This document shows positions 21,952 through 23,534 of a stretch of DNA of 23,534 bases, piece by piece. Source of the DNA: Bordetella parapertussis (GTDB lineage: Bacteria; Pseudomonadota; Gammaproteobacteria; Burkholderiales; Burkholderiaceae_C); contig CAMCTC010000075.1 of assembly GCA_945878355.1 (NCBI GenBank), positions 1 to 23,534 of the forward strand, written 5' to 3'. The notes under the pieces are model-generated. The model saw only the letters and a list, made by a program, of their open reading frames with translations. It ran no database searches and had not been told where the DNA came from. Both the position numbers and the translations under genes were made by a program. The first letter of the stretch is position 1, and the number at the start of each line of letters is the position of its first letter.

Positions 21952-23534
21952 TTGAATCGACCAGACATCGACAAAGAGGGCTTGCGGCGCAAGTACCTCG
22001 AGGAGCGCAACAAGCGACTCCGCCCCGACGGCAACCAGCAGTACCTGGAGATCAAAGAGGGCTTCGCCCATTACCTGGACGACCCCTACCTGCCGGTCAA
22101 GCCGCGCCAGGCCAAGACCGATCACGTCAGCTTCGCGTTCATCGGGGGCGGTTTCGCCGGTCTGGCGACAGCGGCGCGCTTGGTCGAAGCCGGCATCACC
22201 GACGTTCGCATCATCGACAAAGGCGGCGATTTCGGCGGCACCTGGTACTGGAACCGCTACCCCGGCGCGCAGTGCGACACCGCGTCGATGGTCTACATGC
22301 CGCTGCTCGAAGAGACCGGCCACATGCCGACCGAAAAGTACGCCCATGCGAGCGAGATCCTGGCGCATTGCCAGCGCATCGGCAGGCATTACGGGCTCTA
22401 CGACAACGCGCTGCTGCACACCCAGGTGCGCGCGCTGAGCTGGGACGAAGCCCGTTCGCGCTGGCTGATCGAAACCCACCGCGGTGACGCCTTCACCGCG
22501 CAGCACATCGGCCTGGGCACTGGCCCGCTGCATGTCCCGAAGCTGCCGGGCATCCCGGGGATCGAGTCCTTTCAAGGCCATTCATTCCACACCAGCCGTT
22601 GGGACTATGGCTACACCGGCGGTGACCCTTCGGGCGCGCCGCTCGACAAGCTGGCCGGCAAGCGGGTCGCGATCATCGGCACCGGCGCGACCTCGGTGCA
22701 ATGCGTGCCGCATCTGGCGCGCGCTTGCCAGGCGCTGTATGTTTTCCAGCGAACGCCTTCGTCGGTCGATGCACGCAACAACGCGCCGATAGACCCCGAG
22801 TGGTTCGCCGGCATCGCAACACCCGGTTGGCAGCAGCGCTGGCTTGAGAACTTCACCGCCAACCAGGCCGGCGGCAACGCCGAGGTCGATCTGGTCCAGG
22901 ACGGCTGGACCGACCTGGCCGGTCGGATCCGGGCACAGATCAGCAAGTTGGCGCCGGCCGAGCGCAGCGTGCCGAAGATGCTGGCCGCCTACGAGGATGC
23001 CGACTTCGAGAAGATGACCGAGATCCGCGCCAGGACCGACGCGATCGTGCAGGACCGCGACACCGCCGACAAGCTCAAGGCCTGGTACCGGCAGCTGTGC
23101 AAGCGCCCCTGTTTCCACGACGCTTACCTGCAGGCTTTCAACCACCCTGCGGTGCATCTGATCGACACCGAGGGCCGCGGCCTTGATCGCATCACCGCCA
23201 CCGGTGTTGTCGTCGGCGGTCGCGAGATCGCGGTCGACTGCATCATCTACGCATCGGGCTTCGAGGTCGGCACACCGCTGCAGCGCCGCGCAGGCTTCGA
23301 CTTGATCGGCCAAGGCGGCCGCCGCCTGTCCGAGCATTGGGCCCAAGGCATGCGCAGCCAGCACGGCATCCATGTGCACGGCTTCCCGAACGCGTTCTTT
23401 GTCCAGCCGACCCAGGGTGCGAACCTGATCTCGAACGTGCCGCACAACCTGACCGAGGCTGCGACCACGATCGCCACGGTGGTCGCTCACGCACGCGACA
23501 AAGGCTGCGCTGCGGTCGAAGTCACCGAAGCGGC
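21952..23534 (+). CDS. Type I Baeyer-Villiger flavin monooxygenase, 3' end outside window
   Basis: The frame starts at TTG 21952 and is open to the window edge, giving 527 codons of an enzyme family usually 530-600 aa. FAD binding is shown by GGGFAG (65-70) followed by [24 protein letters not shown]. The Baeyer-Villiger fingerprint FxGxxxHxxxW is exact as [11 protein letters not shown] (207-217). An NADPH loop GTGATS (243-248) and the later [10 protein letters not shown] complete the set. Family reaction: insertion of one oxygen next to a ketone using NADPH and O2, giving an ester or lactone. The N-terminal extension, YLEERNKRL and the region through FAHYLDD, resembles that of larger cyclohexanone/steroid-type enzymes. 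Substrate cannot be assigned. It follows the MDR reductase gene by 50 bp. Confidence 0.9.
   Translation, partial: MNRPDIDKEGLRRKYLEERNKRLRPDGNQQYLEIKEGFAHYLDDPYLPVKPRQAKTDHVSFAFIGGGFAGLATAARLVEAGITDVRIIDKGGDFGGTWYWNRYPGAQCDTASMVYMPLLEETGHMPTEKYAHASEILAHCQRIGRHYGLYDNALLHTQVRALSWDEARSRWLIETHRGDAFTAQHIGLGTGPLHVPKLPGIPGIESFQGHSFHTSRWDYGYTGGDPSGAPLDKLAGKRVAIIGTGATSVQCVPHLARACQALYVFQRTPSSVDARNNAPIDPEWFAGIATPGWQQRWLENFTANQAGGNAEVDLVQDGWTDLAGRIRAQISKLAPAERSVPKMLAAYEDADFEKMTEIRARTDAIVQDRDTADKLKAWYRQLCKRPCFHDAYLQAFNHPAVHLIDTEGRGLDRITATGVVVGGREIAVDCIIYASGFEVGTPLQRRAGFDLIGQGGRRLSEHWAQGMRSQHGIHVHGFPNAFFVQPTQGANLISNVPHNLTEAATTIATVVAHARDKGCAAVEVTEA

Noticed and set aside
1..23534. tRNA, rRNA, CRISPR or riboswitch
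   Set aside because: Reading both strands I found no cloverleaf, repeat array or conserved aptamer; gaps between genes are all shorter than 250 bp. A computed scan (tRNAscan, Infernal) was not possible.

Overview
The window reads as chromosomal DNA of a high-GC betaproteobacterium, most likely Burkholderiales of the Rubrivivax/Leptothrix/Comamonadaceae type. This is inferred from GC-rich third codon positions, dense ATGA-coupled operons and the style of the SerC, SerA and feruloyl-CoA synthase-like proteins; no rRNA or marker gene fixes the taxon. I see no tRNA, rRNA, CRISPR array or prophage. No stretch over 300 bp lacks a gene; the longest gaps are 4979-5227 and 16611-16858, both described below.

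Layout. (1) 3-179: 3' end of an IS200/IS605 Y1 transposase, 25 bp before a feruloyl-CoA synthase-like acyl-CoA ligase (205-2067). (2) 2078-4978: an SDR oxidoreductase (-), a tyrosine phosphatase (+), a lipoprotein of unknown function (-) and a DUF1330 protein (-). (3) 5228-10766 (+): a complete five-gene dipeptide/oligopeptide-type ABC importer in the order ATPase, ATPase, binding protein, permease, permease; nearly all joints are ATGA overlaps, and a 13-codon mini-ORF appears to bridge the only gap. (4) 10890-11102 (+): a 70-aa free-standing biotinyl carrier protein. (5) 16610-11128 (-): a five-gene operon of RND adaptor, RND pump, DUF2892 membrane protein, CsoR/FrmR-family sensor and OsmC-like peroxidase. 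Its promoter carries a 16-bp near-palindrome resembling CsoR-family operators. (6) 16859-20205 (+): a periplasmic glycerophosphodiesterase, then serC and serA, which overlap and give the first two enzymes of serine synthesis (with order product-side first). (7) 20291-23534 (+): a hotdog thioesterase, a zinc-independent MDR reductase and a type I Baeyer-Villiger monooxygenase that starts at TTG and runs off the window.

The part most worth a second look is the CsoR-type operon. A repressor-family protein with an unusual cysteine arrangement sits in the same transcript as an export pump, a small DUF2892 membrane protein and an OsmC thiol peroxidase, with a matching operator-like site inside the predicted promoter. 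This suggests a self-regulated response to a thiol-reactive, reactive-sulfur, aldehyde or metal stress. The inducer cannot be read from the sequence. The remainder is ordinary metabolism and transport.
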